Of a DNA stretch of 64,000 nucleotides, positions 22,289 through 33,091 are shown piece by piece (the stretch's first letter is position 1; every line of letters starts with the position of its first letter). The position numbers and the translations under genes were made by a program. The notes under the pieces were generated by a model. That model was given only the letters and a program-made list of their open reading frames with translations, had not been told where the DNA came from and did no database searches. Source of the DNA: Oidiodendron maius Zn (lineage: Eukaryota; Ascomycota; Leotiomycetes; Myxotrichaceae); contig KN832891.1 in assembly GCA_000827325.1 (NCBI GenBank), positions 496,001 to 560,000 of the forward strand, given 5' to 3'.

Positions 22289-25200
22289 GGTTATAAGCCC
22301 GGCTCTTTAATATGGCTTCAACTACAACCCCTCTTACGGATAGCAACTAGTATTACGCTTCGAAATACGGTTGCATCGCCATATTTATAGGTAATAACTA
22401 TACAGCCTTTACAACAACCTGCTATACTGCCCTAGTAGTAGTAGGAGCCTGGTCTATCGTTGATGGCACTGAAATTAGACCTGCTGGTGCTGGTGTAGGG
22501 CGCCGAGACTGGGATAATCGCAATTGAAAGGCTATACAGCTGATCAGCAGCTTAGTCAGCGCACCGTTCCAGCCTTGTATTACGGATAGTATTAATAAGG
22601 AGGACGCTAATATAATATAGGCTAAACTAACTAAGGAGGATCGAGCTACAAGCAGGGTATACCAGGCTAATCTATATTCTCAATTCAACCAAGCTACTTG
22701 GAACCCTTAAACCAAATCAATTTAAACCTTTTAAGCTTGACTAGAAGAGTTTAGAGCTTAATTAGTTAATATAGAGTATATAATCAATAAGAATGATATA
22801 ATATAGAGGATAATATCTGTAATCCCGGATAAAGGAGACTAGAGGTAAGCCAGATAGTTCTGCTTATAAGACAATTTAGACCTTATAGCTATTATTATAA
22901 CCCTATAATCTTATAAAAAACCTGTTACAGGTACTCTAGGATTGGCTGTAGCTGGAGCTATAGCTGCTCTAGTTAATTCAGGGCTGAATTCTGGATCCTA
23001 GTGTCCTATAGGCTATAATAATACAAGAGGTAGCTATAGAGGATCTATAAGAGGCTACAGGTATAGCTATAGAAGAGGAATACAAAAGGGTAGAAGAGGA
23101 GGTCATTTATAAGGCAACAAGGATACCTGCTTCTTCTATAATAAGCAGGGATATCTATAATACAATTGCTTCAAATACAAGAAGGTAAAAGAGGCTCTTA
23201 ATAACCAGGGAGAAGAGTATATAAATACAGTTTCTTATATCTCTTATTTTAATTAAACAGAGCTAGATTGTTCCCTCTATCCAACTAACAATAAATATAC
23301 CTGTATAACCAACTCAAATAAATCCTGGGTAGTGGATTCAGGTACAATGCATTATTTTAGTGGATTTATAGATGATTTTATAGCCCTGAAGCGATAGGCA
23401 ACCTTATAGATAGTAAGGACAGCAGATAATACAGTATTTAAGGCTCTTGGTTTAGGAGATATTAAGCTATAGACAACCTATAGGCTATATATCCTATAGA
23501 ATATATAGTTTATACTAGAATTCAGCTACTGGCTAGTCTCAACTATAATGCTTAATGATAAGGGTATTATAGTAACCTTTAAGAACTGTAATTTATAAGT
23601 AATTTATAGATCAAATATAGTATTCTTAGGCTCTAGGAAGCTAGGACTATATTATATTGATTTATAGACTGATTCAGTAATAGCAACAACCTTAATACTA
23701 TTATCTATAGATATAGGCTCTAGAATCCTGCCTGTAATACAGTTACTATAAGAGCTTTAGTATAATCGTTTTAGTTATCTGAATTATCAGACTATAGAAA
23801 AGATACCAGAGTATATAGATAGGATATCCTTCTATAAATTAACTATAGCAGATTAAATTGCAGGTGATATAGTATATAAAAGCTGTTTAGCTAGCTATAT
23901 AAAGGAATCCTTTAATAAGAAGACTGATACTTACGCTATAGGTAAGCTAGTGCAATTATACTATAATATATCTGGAATATAGGATAAGAGTATTTAAGGA
24001 TATCAATACTTCTTACTGGTTATAGATAATATAACTAGGTATATCTAGATCTATTACCTTAAAAGCAAATCTATATAGGACTATATCCCTATCTTTAAGT
24101 AACTAGTCAATAAATTAGAATATAAAACCAGCTATAATATAGTATATATATAGGCTAATAATAGTAAAGGAGAGTTTGGATCTAAATTTCAAGGCTATCT
24201 AAACAATAAGTATATTATATTTAAGCTGTCCCTAGTATACAAACACTCCCTGAATGGAGTGATTGAAAGGGCTATAGCAGTAGTTAACAAGATAGCCAGG
24301 TTGATCCTATATAGGGCAAAGGCTCCCTTATAGCTCTAGTGCCTTATAATAGAGTATACAGTCTATTTGAAGAATCAACTACTGATAACTGCTCTTCCCT
24401 AGAGTAACTCTATAGATATATATATACTACTATAGGCGTTTACTAGCCTGAAGCTGAATCTAAGCGTCTTATAGACCTGGGGATATATAGTATACCCTCT
24501 AAATTCGCTTAAATAGATACCTAGGAAGTAGAATCCTAGAATATAAGGAGAGTATATATTTATTAGCCTAAAAGGCAATAAGATCTAGAGGTTCTTGAAT
24601 CTAGAGACCCTAAAAGAAGAGGTCTCTATAAACGTTAAATTCTATAAGTTCAAGTTCCCTATTATAGCTGAAGATACTAATGGTTGACTATTATCTAGGA
24701 AGCCTATACTAGTACCTACAGATACCCTATAGCTGCTAGAGCTTAGAATAGGAGTGTCTAGAGCTAATTTATAGCTGCTAGAGTATCCTACTAATATATC
24801 TAGGACTGATTTACAGACAAAAGCTGCTATTATAGACTGTATCTTATCTGAGAAGCAGATTCAAGAGGCTTAGACTCCTGGAAACAGTATAAGTGCTAAG
24901 TATTCTGGCTATAATCTACCTGTATAAAAGACAGTTAGGTTTATAGAGGCAGATAGTATAAGAGATAAGGCTGTTAAGCCTATATATAGTAGTAGAGGAG
25001 CTTTACCTGTATCTAGAGTCAGTAGTAAAGCTATAAAAGCGTTTCCTGATCTCTCTAGTAGAGGTGTTTTATCTACCCCTTCTTATAATAGGGAGTTATA
25101 GACTAAAGGTCTGAACTTAGCAGCTATCTTTAAGCAAACATAGTCTAGCAGGGTACCTAAACTGACTGTTTTTACTGAATCTATAGCACAGCTTGTTATA

Positions 25201-27031
25201 GAGCTATAGGCTATCTATATTAAAGGTGATTCTAGTTCAATTAAAGTCCCTACTATACCCTTTGAGTCTGTTTTGCTTAAGGAGGCTATAAAGGAGGACG
25301 CTCCTATATAGAAGAAAGTACTATTAAATGAACTTCAGTCCCTGAAGAATATATGTACCTTCTTGATTGTTCTGGTCCCTAAGGGCTGAAAGGTAATCCA
25401 ATATAGGTGGGTTTTATAGAAGAAACTAGATACTAAAGGCGACCTAACTAGATATAAGGCTAGAGTTGTAATTAAGGGCTTTGAATAATAGTATAGTCTT
25501 GATTACTTTGCTACCTTTATATCTATTACTAAGTTTAATATATTGCAGGTCCTTCTTGTTATTATTATAGAACTAGACCTTAAAGCAGATTATATTGATA
25601 TTGATACTATATTCTTGAATCCTACCTTAAAGGAGGAAGTTTATATAGAGTTACTAGAGTATTTTAAGTTATTATACTCTGATATTAAGTCTAGAACCTG
25701 TTTATAGCTCTTAAAATCTCTTTATAGATTAAAACAAGCTTCTAGAGAGTAGTTTCAGGAAGTCAATTTATTCTTCTAGAGCTTAGGATTTAATCCTATA
25801 GATATAGATCTGAATCTCTTTATCTGTAATAGAGTATATATATTACTTTATATAGATAATATACTAATTATAGGCTGCCTGGACGATATTATAGCTATAA
25901 AGCAGCAAATTACAGCTAAGTGGAAGTATAAGGATCTAGGACTAGTTACAATATTTATTGGCTTTTAAATTATAAGGGATCAAGTAGCTAAGACCTTGAT
26001 TATTTATTAAATAGCCTATATTACAAGACTCCTGGAATAATTTAAGCTTGATAAATCTAATCCTATATACTTGCTAATTCCAGCCAATATAGTCCTAAAG
26101 CTTAAGCCAGATATTCATCCTATAAACCAAAACTAACTGCTATAGCCTATTAAAACAATAGTCTATAGGCAGGCTGTTAGTTGCTTGCTTTATCTGATAA
26201 ATTATACTTGTCCTAATCTATTATATCTAGTTAGATAGCTAGCTAGATATATATAGAACCCTTGGATTGATCACTTATAGCTTATAAAGCAGGCCCTTCA
26301 CTACCTCAATAGTACCTAAAACCTAGGGATCAGATATCAGTTTATAGGCAAGAGACCTAACCCTTACAACCTGTATTCTAATACAACCTAGAGCTCCGAA
26401 AGTGATTGTATATCCTTTTAAGGCTAGGTTGTCACTAGGGCAGGGGGAGCGATATTATAGGTATCACAACACCAGCAGTCTACAGCCTTAAGCTTAATAG
26501 AGGCTGAGTTTATAGCTGCTAGTGAAGCTGTAAAAGAAGCAGTATAGCTTGAAAAGCTTATTACAGCTCTTAACGACTATGTTATAAAGCCACCTACACT
26601 CCGCTATAATAACTTAGGAGCAGTATTACTAGTTTATAACCTGAAATATTATACAAAATCAAAGTATATAGACATCCATTATATATTTATACAGAATGAT
26701 TTGATTGCTCAAAATAGACTCAAAGTCAAACACATCCCTGGCTTGGATCAGCTAGCCAATATACTCACTAAGCAACTACCAGTTAAAGCAATATAGAGGT
26801 ATATGCAAACCCTAGGCATAAGAAGAGCCTAGAGTTGTATCAGGGGCACTCTTATACTGTAATACAGACCCTTTCAGGCATATAGAGCTGCTGAACTTCC
26901 TATAAGGGAGACATAAGCAGGCTACAGCTGTAGCTATAAGCTTACAGGCCGTTACAGGAGTTAATAAGGCCTAGATATCAGTGAAATACAGAGCTCAAGG
27001 TTAAGGCTTCGGATTATAACGCAAGGGGGAG

Positions 27032-27279
27032 TGTCAGAGTTTGCTTATATAATTGATACCCAATCCAGTGGATTGAAGCCCAACCCTAGAAGCATATAAA
27101 CCCCTAAGCCAGAGGGTTATATCCTTAATTAATTGAAGCACTTATACACCCTTTACAGCCCTATTTACATGCCCTTTTACGGTTCATTGTTCTGCCAGTA
27201 TAACCTGTAGAGGATATTACCGATACGTTGTAGTTGTAGCCGTATTAAGTTTAGCGCTGCATTGCTCGTAAACCTGACA
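27032..27279 (+). repeat. 3' LTR of Copia-2
   Basis: The partner of 22041-22288, preceded by a polypurine tract and followed by target duplication CGCTT. Confidence 0.93.
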
Positions 27280-27684
27280 CGCTTAAACCGGCATCATAGG
27301 CAACAAGGCAACAACGCTAGAGGACAAAACATATAGTAAATCTGCCCTTGCCGCTTTTATTTGCTTAACTCGCTAAATAAATAACTTAGCGAATTTCAAG
27401 GACTCTAGAAATTCTCTATATTATAATATAATAAAAAATAGCAAATTTATTAATTTAAAATAACCTTTAGAATTAGTTTATTTCTAATTTTAAAATCTAA
27501 TTCTTTTAATCTAAATTTAATTAAGTTAAGTAAAGGCCTTTAAAGATATATTATAAGGAAAAGAAGGGGATTTTCTCGCTTAATAAAGTGGCAAGACTTG
27601 GCAATAATTTTCGCTTAGTTCACTAGATATAGTAATATTTAGCGTTATTGCCTTGTTGCCTATGATGCCGATTTAAGCGTACCC
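27280..27684. mobile_element. MITE with 44-bp terminal inverted repeats and 8-bp target duplication
   Basis: The body of a non-autonomous DNA transposon of about 410 bp. Its left 10 bp (GGGTACGCTT, 22031-22040) are separated from the rest by Copia-2. The left end reads GGGTACGCTTAAACCGGCAT and onward; the right end at 27641-27684 is its reverse complement over 44 bp with two mismatches. The host sequence CCTAAGTC is present on both sides (22023-22030 and 27685-27692), an 8-bp target duplication, which points to the hAT superfamily. The interior is A/T-rich and has no coding capacity. It was inserted first, in the amidohydrolase coding sequence, and Copia-2 landed in it later. Confidence 0.85.
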
Positions 27685-28151
27685 CCTAAGTCGTGATCCC
27701 CTTCTCCGTAAAATGGCCATAGTGCAACTCCATCCGCCTTGCATTCATCCAAAGCATAGCGGATCTCTTGGATAGCCAGCTCAGTATTAATGAGATCGGG
27801 CAGTGTTGCGAAGAATCCATATTGCTGGGGCTGTGCATCTCGGATTGATTTGCCGTACTCATTACACTGTCTTGCCAGACGGGCACCTTCCGCTCCTTTA
27901 AATACCACTCCACCAAATGGAATCACTGATAAGATGCTGGTTGCAATTCCAAGGTTCTGGCACATCTTGCGATCGTTCTCTGGGGACCAGGCCGAGGCTT
28001 GCCATCCTAAAGGAACACGGCCAGCCTTGTCCAAGGCTATCAAGCAGTCATCAGCAATGTTCGAGATTAGATTAGAGAGAAGTCATCCACTTGTACCTTC
28101 CAAAACAGCTGGAGGGATGAAGTGGTGATGGACATCAATGCGGCCTGCCAT
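27685..28151 (-). pseudogene. Amidohydrolase (ACMSD-like), 5' portion with start and intron 1
   Basis: The N-terminal part of the gene whose end is at 21512-22022. Exon 1 (28151-28097) gives MAGRIDVHHHFIPPAVLE, with the metal-binding HxH near the N-terminus that defines amidohydrolases. A 60-nt intron (28096-28037, GTACAAG...GATAG) follows. Exon 2 (28036-27685) gives GWQASAWSPE, GIATSILSVIPFGG, ARQCNEYGKSIRD and ends GEGDHDLG at the MITE. Exons 55, 352 and 511 nt add to 918 nt, exactly 306 codons. The predicted reaction is a hydrolysis or non-oxidative decarboxylation of a small acid; the substrate is unknown. Its start faces the ThDP decarboxylase gene across an 847-bp shared promoter. Confidence 0.88.
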
Positions 28152-28998
28152 CTTGATTGGATATATTATTCTATTGTGGCAAAGACGAAGAAAGACGAAG
28201 CCGTGCTCTTCAAGTCCCCTACTCGTCAAGAGATACTGGCTGGGTTAGGAATCTCCACCATCTTGATTGTTGGGACATAAATCATATATACGCATAAGAT
28301 AGAAGGTTGTGGACGTAGCGATCCTGGATAGATGACGGGGTGGCCTCGTCAGATTTGTGAACGCCTTCGTCGGAAGGAGCTGTGTCGTTTCGTCGGCTAA
28401 CCGTCGTTCCCTGCAATGAAACACAGTTAGAGGTTCGAAACTAAGTATGAGAGCCATGAGCTCGATCTTAGATTTGAGTAGCCGTGCTTTCCGTCAAGTG
28501 ACTCAACTGTCAAACATTGGGCGGAATGATACCGTAAACCGTTTGGAGAATCTAAGCTACACAAGCCCTGGCCGACAGGTTAGGGGATGAGTGTAAAGTT
28601 CACTTGTCTAGCCATATAACGTTAGTCCTAACGGGAGAGGCGCGTGTCACCAATTCCTCGGGGCGAGCTTTCCAGAAGTAGAAGGCCCGGCCACATATGC
28701 CGAGAGTAGTCTCAGAAGTCCACGAGGAAGCTGGTAGACTCTGCTATAAGCCACAATCTTATTGTTTCCGCACTCTCTCTAGATTGAGACGGATTATATT
28801 CCGCACAAGTTCCGTTCATAGACCGAGCCACACGCTGCAGCTAGCTTGCCTTACATCCGACCCGAAATTCCCGACCCGAAATTGCCGACGGCTCGGGAGA
28901 TGCTTATTTATATATCATTTGTTGTTTAAGCGGCATACTCAAGGAGAATTAACGGTTCGAGTTGTTACGGTCATACTACGAGCAAAAGTCTAGGCCAA
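28152..28998. promoter_or_regulatory. Divergent promoter region of amidohydrolase and ThDP decarboxylase
   Basis: The two start codons face away from each other across this stretch. It contains a GGGCGGAA half-site at 28519-28526, a CGGA-N6-TCCG inverted repeat at 28790-28803, two further TTCCG half-sites nearby, the tandem CCGACCCGAAATT repeats at 28857-28888, and a TATTTATATA box around 28905. Short open frames here show no family resemblance. Confidence 0.45.
28857..28888. repeat. Tandem 14-bp repeat CCGACCCGAAATT(C/G) before the decarboxylase
   Basis: Two head-to-tail copies (28857-28870 and 28871-28884) followed by a third CCGA (28885-28888), 111 bp before the ATG. On the opposite strand each unit carries CGGGTCGG, a direct CGG repeat of the kind bound by zinc-cluster factors. 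Confidence 0.55.
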
Positions 28999-30974
28999 AT
29001 GTCTCAATTACAGGAACCGGTTCCGCTTTCAAGTTATCTATGGGCTCGCCTTCGACAGCTTGGGGTGCAATCTGTACATGGTGTTCCTGGCGACTATAAT
29101 TTGAGTCTCCTTGATAATATAACTGCTTCTGGGTTGCATTGGGTTGGCAATTGTAATGAACTTAACGGAGGTTAGAAGCCCTCAACAACTCGCTCCATGA
29201 TTTCCTGAAATATTGCCGCTTATTTATTTACTGACAATTCCATCAGGTTATGCGGCAGATGGGTATGCACGTGTGAAGGGCATTGGTGCTATAGTAACCA
29301 CAGGAGGAGTTGGCGAAATCTCAGCAATTAATCCACATGCAGGGGCATTCGTTGAGCAAGCATCCATTGTGCATATTGTAGGGACGCCTGCACTAAAACT
29401 TCGGGACGTTAAGGATTTCAGCCTGCACCACACTCTGGGCCATGGAAAACTCGATTGTTTTTCAAAAATGTTCGCCTCAATTTCGGCGGCACAGGTGTTT
29501 TTATACGATGCTTTGCAGGCTCCAGACCAGATTGATTACGCTCTCAAGACATGCTGGGTATCTAGTCTCCCTGTATATATTGAGATTCCATCAGACATGG
29601 CATTGCAGTCTGTCGAGGGAGCTCGATTGGCACAGCCGCTGGACCTATCTTATCCCCAAAATGACAAGGCGACGGAGTCTATTGTACTCAGTCAGTTACG
29701 AGGTCTACTAAGGAAAGCGGAGCGACCTTGTATCTTGGTTGATATGTGTGCCACGCGACAGAAGGTGAGACACGGACATCTCTCATAAGATCCTCTTTAA
29801 TGAAGATACGCTAACAGAATAATAAACAGATAGACACTGAGGTGCGCCAGCTCATATCAAAGTCAGGCCTGCCAGCCTTTGTTACTCCACTCGCCCAAGG
29901 ATTTCTCGACGAGGGTAACCCGATGTTTGGAGGGCTGTATGCAGGTTACGGCTCCCATGCCGGGGTCCAGGAATTCGTGGAAGATTCCGACCTCATCATT
30001 CACCTGGGCCCGCTTGAAACTGACGTTACAACATACATGGGCTCCGCGAAGATGAGCATCAACCGTTAAACTATATACGGATCATCTAGAGGTAGGATAC
30101 GCAAGCTTCCCAAACTTGCATCTGAGAGCAACTATCTTGGCGATGTTGGACTGGTGTGACTTCACAAACATCTCTGTAAAGCCCTGTGTGAGGCTCGAAA
30201 ATGGGGTGTCTAGTATACAGAATGATAATTCGCCAATTACACAGGACTGGCTGTGGCCATATATTGGCCACTGGCTGCAGCCAAAGGATATTTTGCTGAC
30301 GGACACTGGCACAGCGAGTTTTGGGATCTTTGACACCAAACTACCACTAGGGAGCATGCTCATAAATATAAGTCTGTGGGCAAGCATCGGATATTCACTT
30401 CCCAGTGCTCAAGGCGCAGCTCTCGCTGCCAGGGAACTAAATGGAGGCCAACGAACTATCCTCTTTCAGGGAGATGGAAGCTTCCAACTTACCTGTCAAG
30501 AGATAAGCACAATGATCAAAAATAGACTGAACGTCTTTATGTATGTCTCACCTATATTCCATATTCAGATACGATTCGATTCGCTAAGAGGCACTGCAGC
30601 TTCATTATTTGCAATAACGGATATACCATTGAGCGCGAGGTTCACAAGACATCTGAGACCTATAATGATATAGCACCATGGGACCATCGAGCTTTTCTCC
30701 GCGCTTTTGACCCCAAAGCACAATATTCTCGATCTTTCCGCGTTGAGACAAAATCACAGCTGCACAGCCTTTTAGGAGATGAGTTATTCTCATCTTTTGA
30801 TGGTGTTCAAGTAGGATAAACCTGTTTCAATTTTTTATGGACTACAAAACTTTCCGAAAACAATCTCTAACGAATATACAGTTGGTTGAAGTATGCATGC
30901 ATGAGTTTGATGTCCCACCTCCTCTACAACGCCTTGCGCAGGTCATCAAAGCTTCTCAAAACCAATCAAAATAA
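28999..30974 (+). CDS. ThDP-dependent 2-oxo-acid decarboxylase (PDC/IPDC-like), one frame change
   Basis: A thiamine-diphosphate enzyme of the pyruvate/phenylpyruvate/indolepyruvate decarboxylase family. Exons are 28999-29170, 29247-29764, 29830-30540, 30600-30810 and 30882-30974; introns of 59 to 76 nt all have good signals. Landmarks: [32 protein letters not shown] with the ThDP-activating Glu, VHIVGTPAL, the HHTLGHG active-site His pair, and [12 protein letters not shown] with NNGYTIE, the ThDP/Mg motif. Within exon 3, at about 30054-30069, the homology passes from one frame (TYMGSAKMS) to another ([18 protein letters not shown]); a single-base change is needed and no intron fits. With it the protein is about 567 residues, normal for the family. 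Either a very recent loss or an assembly error. Confidence 0.85.
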
Positions 30975-33091
30975 ATCGAAGAGCCTTGGCGACTATATCT
31001 GTTTGCTATGTGGGCTAACCAAGGTAGCGCCTGATGTCATTGTATTGTGTTTCAACGGTGGTCATAGATGATTAACCAAGCCACCAGATACCATTATAAC
31101 ATGTAAGTAGCGCACTGCATTAGAAAAGGAAAAGTCTTACTAGGAGCTTTATATGGCTAATTATGGAAAGTACAATAGAGATTCTAGATTTATTACTTGC
31201 CGTGCAACAAAAAAACAAGTAAAAGAGATGCTGGTTTAGGGTGTAAGTCTCTCAAGCCTTAGCATTCGTTTATACCAATGTGGTAAGACACAATGTTGAT
31301 AGGAATGTCACCATATCTTTACGAGAGGATAAAGAATCTGATAGATTATGCGTGTCTTCATTGTACAGAGTTCCTCTCCTGGGGTTTGAGCTCGGCCAGC
31401 TGTTAGAGGATGCCTTCTTTACAATATACTAGATAAATAGCAGAATTTAGTCTCCACCAAAGTTTTGCGTCGCATTTTACCTTTCCTCTTCTACCCTATT
31501 CTCCAAATCTCCCCTTGAATCATGTCCGCTAAACCTGTTACAGTCACAAACTTCTCTATTTTCCATGCGGTGTTAAGATAGAAGGTCATTGTCACTAAGA
31601 TGTTCGTTGTAGCCTAAGTTCTGATCATAATGGCGCCGAAAGTTTCAGAGTGTAGACGGGCAGAATTTGGCTACTGATACAGGTAGTTCGATATCGGAAT
31701 CTCGACATGAGCATTTTCTATTTCTGTCCTTGGACCTGAGCTGTGGGTGAGCTGAAGCGACGGTTTGGGCTCCTTGGCTATAACTGCCGCTGGCTAAAAT
31801 TGGAAAAAGTCAGTCAAGGGTTCTTTTAGGGCTAATTCTGGACCCCTGTCAGGTAGAGCTGTACCCTCTAACTTTACTAAATGTTAAAAATTCAACCTTA
31901 TTACATACTAACACATCCTATCCATCTATTAACTATCTATTTAGCACCTCTCTACTATAAGAAGTTATATTTAAATATATATAATACTACTCTATAATAT
32001 CTATTAATAGTTAATTCTATATAATTTTGAAAGTCTAAACAAATATAGAGGCTAAGCAGGATGTTGGCGGAACGAGCGGTTAGGGCTGGAAGAACTGCAA
32101 AAGCCTTGCTCAGAATGGCAAGGGTTTAATCAATGCTGATTCATGGGCACTATTTGGAAGTGCACTCTACTGGTTCAGGATGGGAAGTCCTACTGACGAG
32201 AACGGCAATTTCACAGAACCAGCAATGAAGAAGCGAAGCAATGACAGGAAATGGCTCGGTTCAGGTCCTGGCAGGGGATTAGACATGGTGAAGGTAGACG
32301 CAGTCAAGAATTTCATATAGAAGGTGGCAAATTGCTTTTGAGTCGATGATAGACAAACAAGGCGCAGAAACTAGAATATTAGTTGTATAACATAGTCCCG
32401 CGATCCTTCTCTAATAGGGAAGGAAATTGGATCATAACAGCTGGTTGTTTAACCTAAATCCTCACCTGCACGAAATCCGTTTCTGTTCGGAAAGGTGAGC
32501 AGGGCCGCTTTATCGGCTATGCTGGGTGAGCTAAGGTGAGCGAGGGTGAAGCGAGGGTGAGGCGGGTGAGAGCAATAGCGGAAAGCGGCAGAGTCAGTCA
32601 GCATGAGCATGTGAGATGCTATTTTAGTGCTCAAGGGGCCTCGTCTTGGCTCCCTTATGGCCCGGTTACACTTTCCCCATCTCTATACGCAGATCCAACT
32701 TTGGCTCCCTTATGACCCAGATTCCTCTGGGACCAATTTTGGATCTGTTGCAGGAATCAGGCAGCAACATTATTATATAGTTATAGATTAAAATAGAGAG
32801 AACAGGATCATGCATTGCTCTTGCAGAATCCTTGAAAAATACCACTAAGATGTCAAAGGAAGGGCAGATATGGCTAGCAGAATAGAAGTTTATTTAGTTG
32901 TGGCGTGATTTAGAATAGACCGTTTGCGAACAGATGATATATGATCGTATGCAGAGAGTATTGGTCGGAACAATTTAATATCTGCTAGGTCTTTAGGTGA
33001 GCATCACTTTGACAATAATCAACACCCTGAAAACGCATTCTAATTCTTGTCCATTTAGCACCACCAACCGTGCTAATAATAATATATATCT
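30975..33091. other. Gene-free stretch between decarboxylase and F-box gene
   Basis: I find no supported gene in about 2.1 kb. 31.87-32.05 kb is strongly A/T-rich. At about 32490-32580 there is a G-rich run with repeated GGTGAG units. Neither resembles a known element. Confidence 0.4.

Larger units (their letters stand above)
22041..27279 (+). mobile_element. Ty1/Copia LTR retrotransposon (Copia-2), full-length but broken
   Basis: A fossil LTR element of 5,239 bp with 248-bp LTRs and target duplication CGCTT (22036-22040 and 27280-27284). Parts in order: gag (about 22.3-23.2 kb), protease (the VDSGTMH motif near 23.34 kb), integrase (about 23.9-24.4 kb), Copia reverse transcriptase (about 25.3-26.0 kb) and RNase H (about 26.4-26.8 kb). 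A polypurine tract AAGGGGGAG precedes the 3' LTR. It sits 10 bp inside one end of a MITE that in turn sits inside an amidohydrolase gene. The LTRs differ at about six of 248 positions, all transitions, so it is comparatively young, but the coding part is broken many times and rich in TA as expected after RIP. Confidence 0.9.

Noticed and set aside
28245-28993. Short open frames in the divergent promoter region
   Set aside because: They lack homology and overlap the likely promoter elements of the two flanking genes.
32490-32580. Run of GGTGAG-type units, considered as a minisatellite
   Set aside because: Units are irregular in length and sequence, so a true tandem array is not supported.
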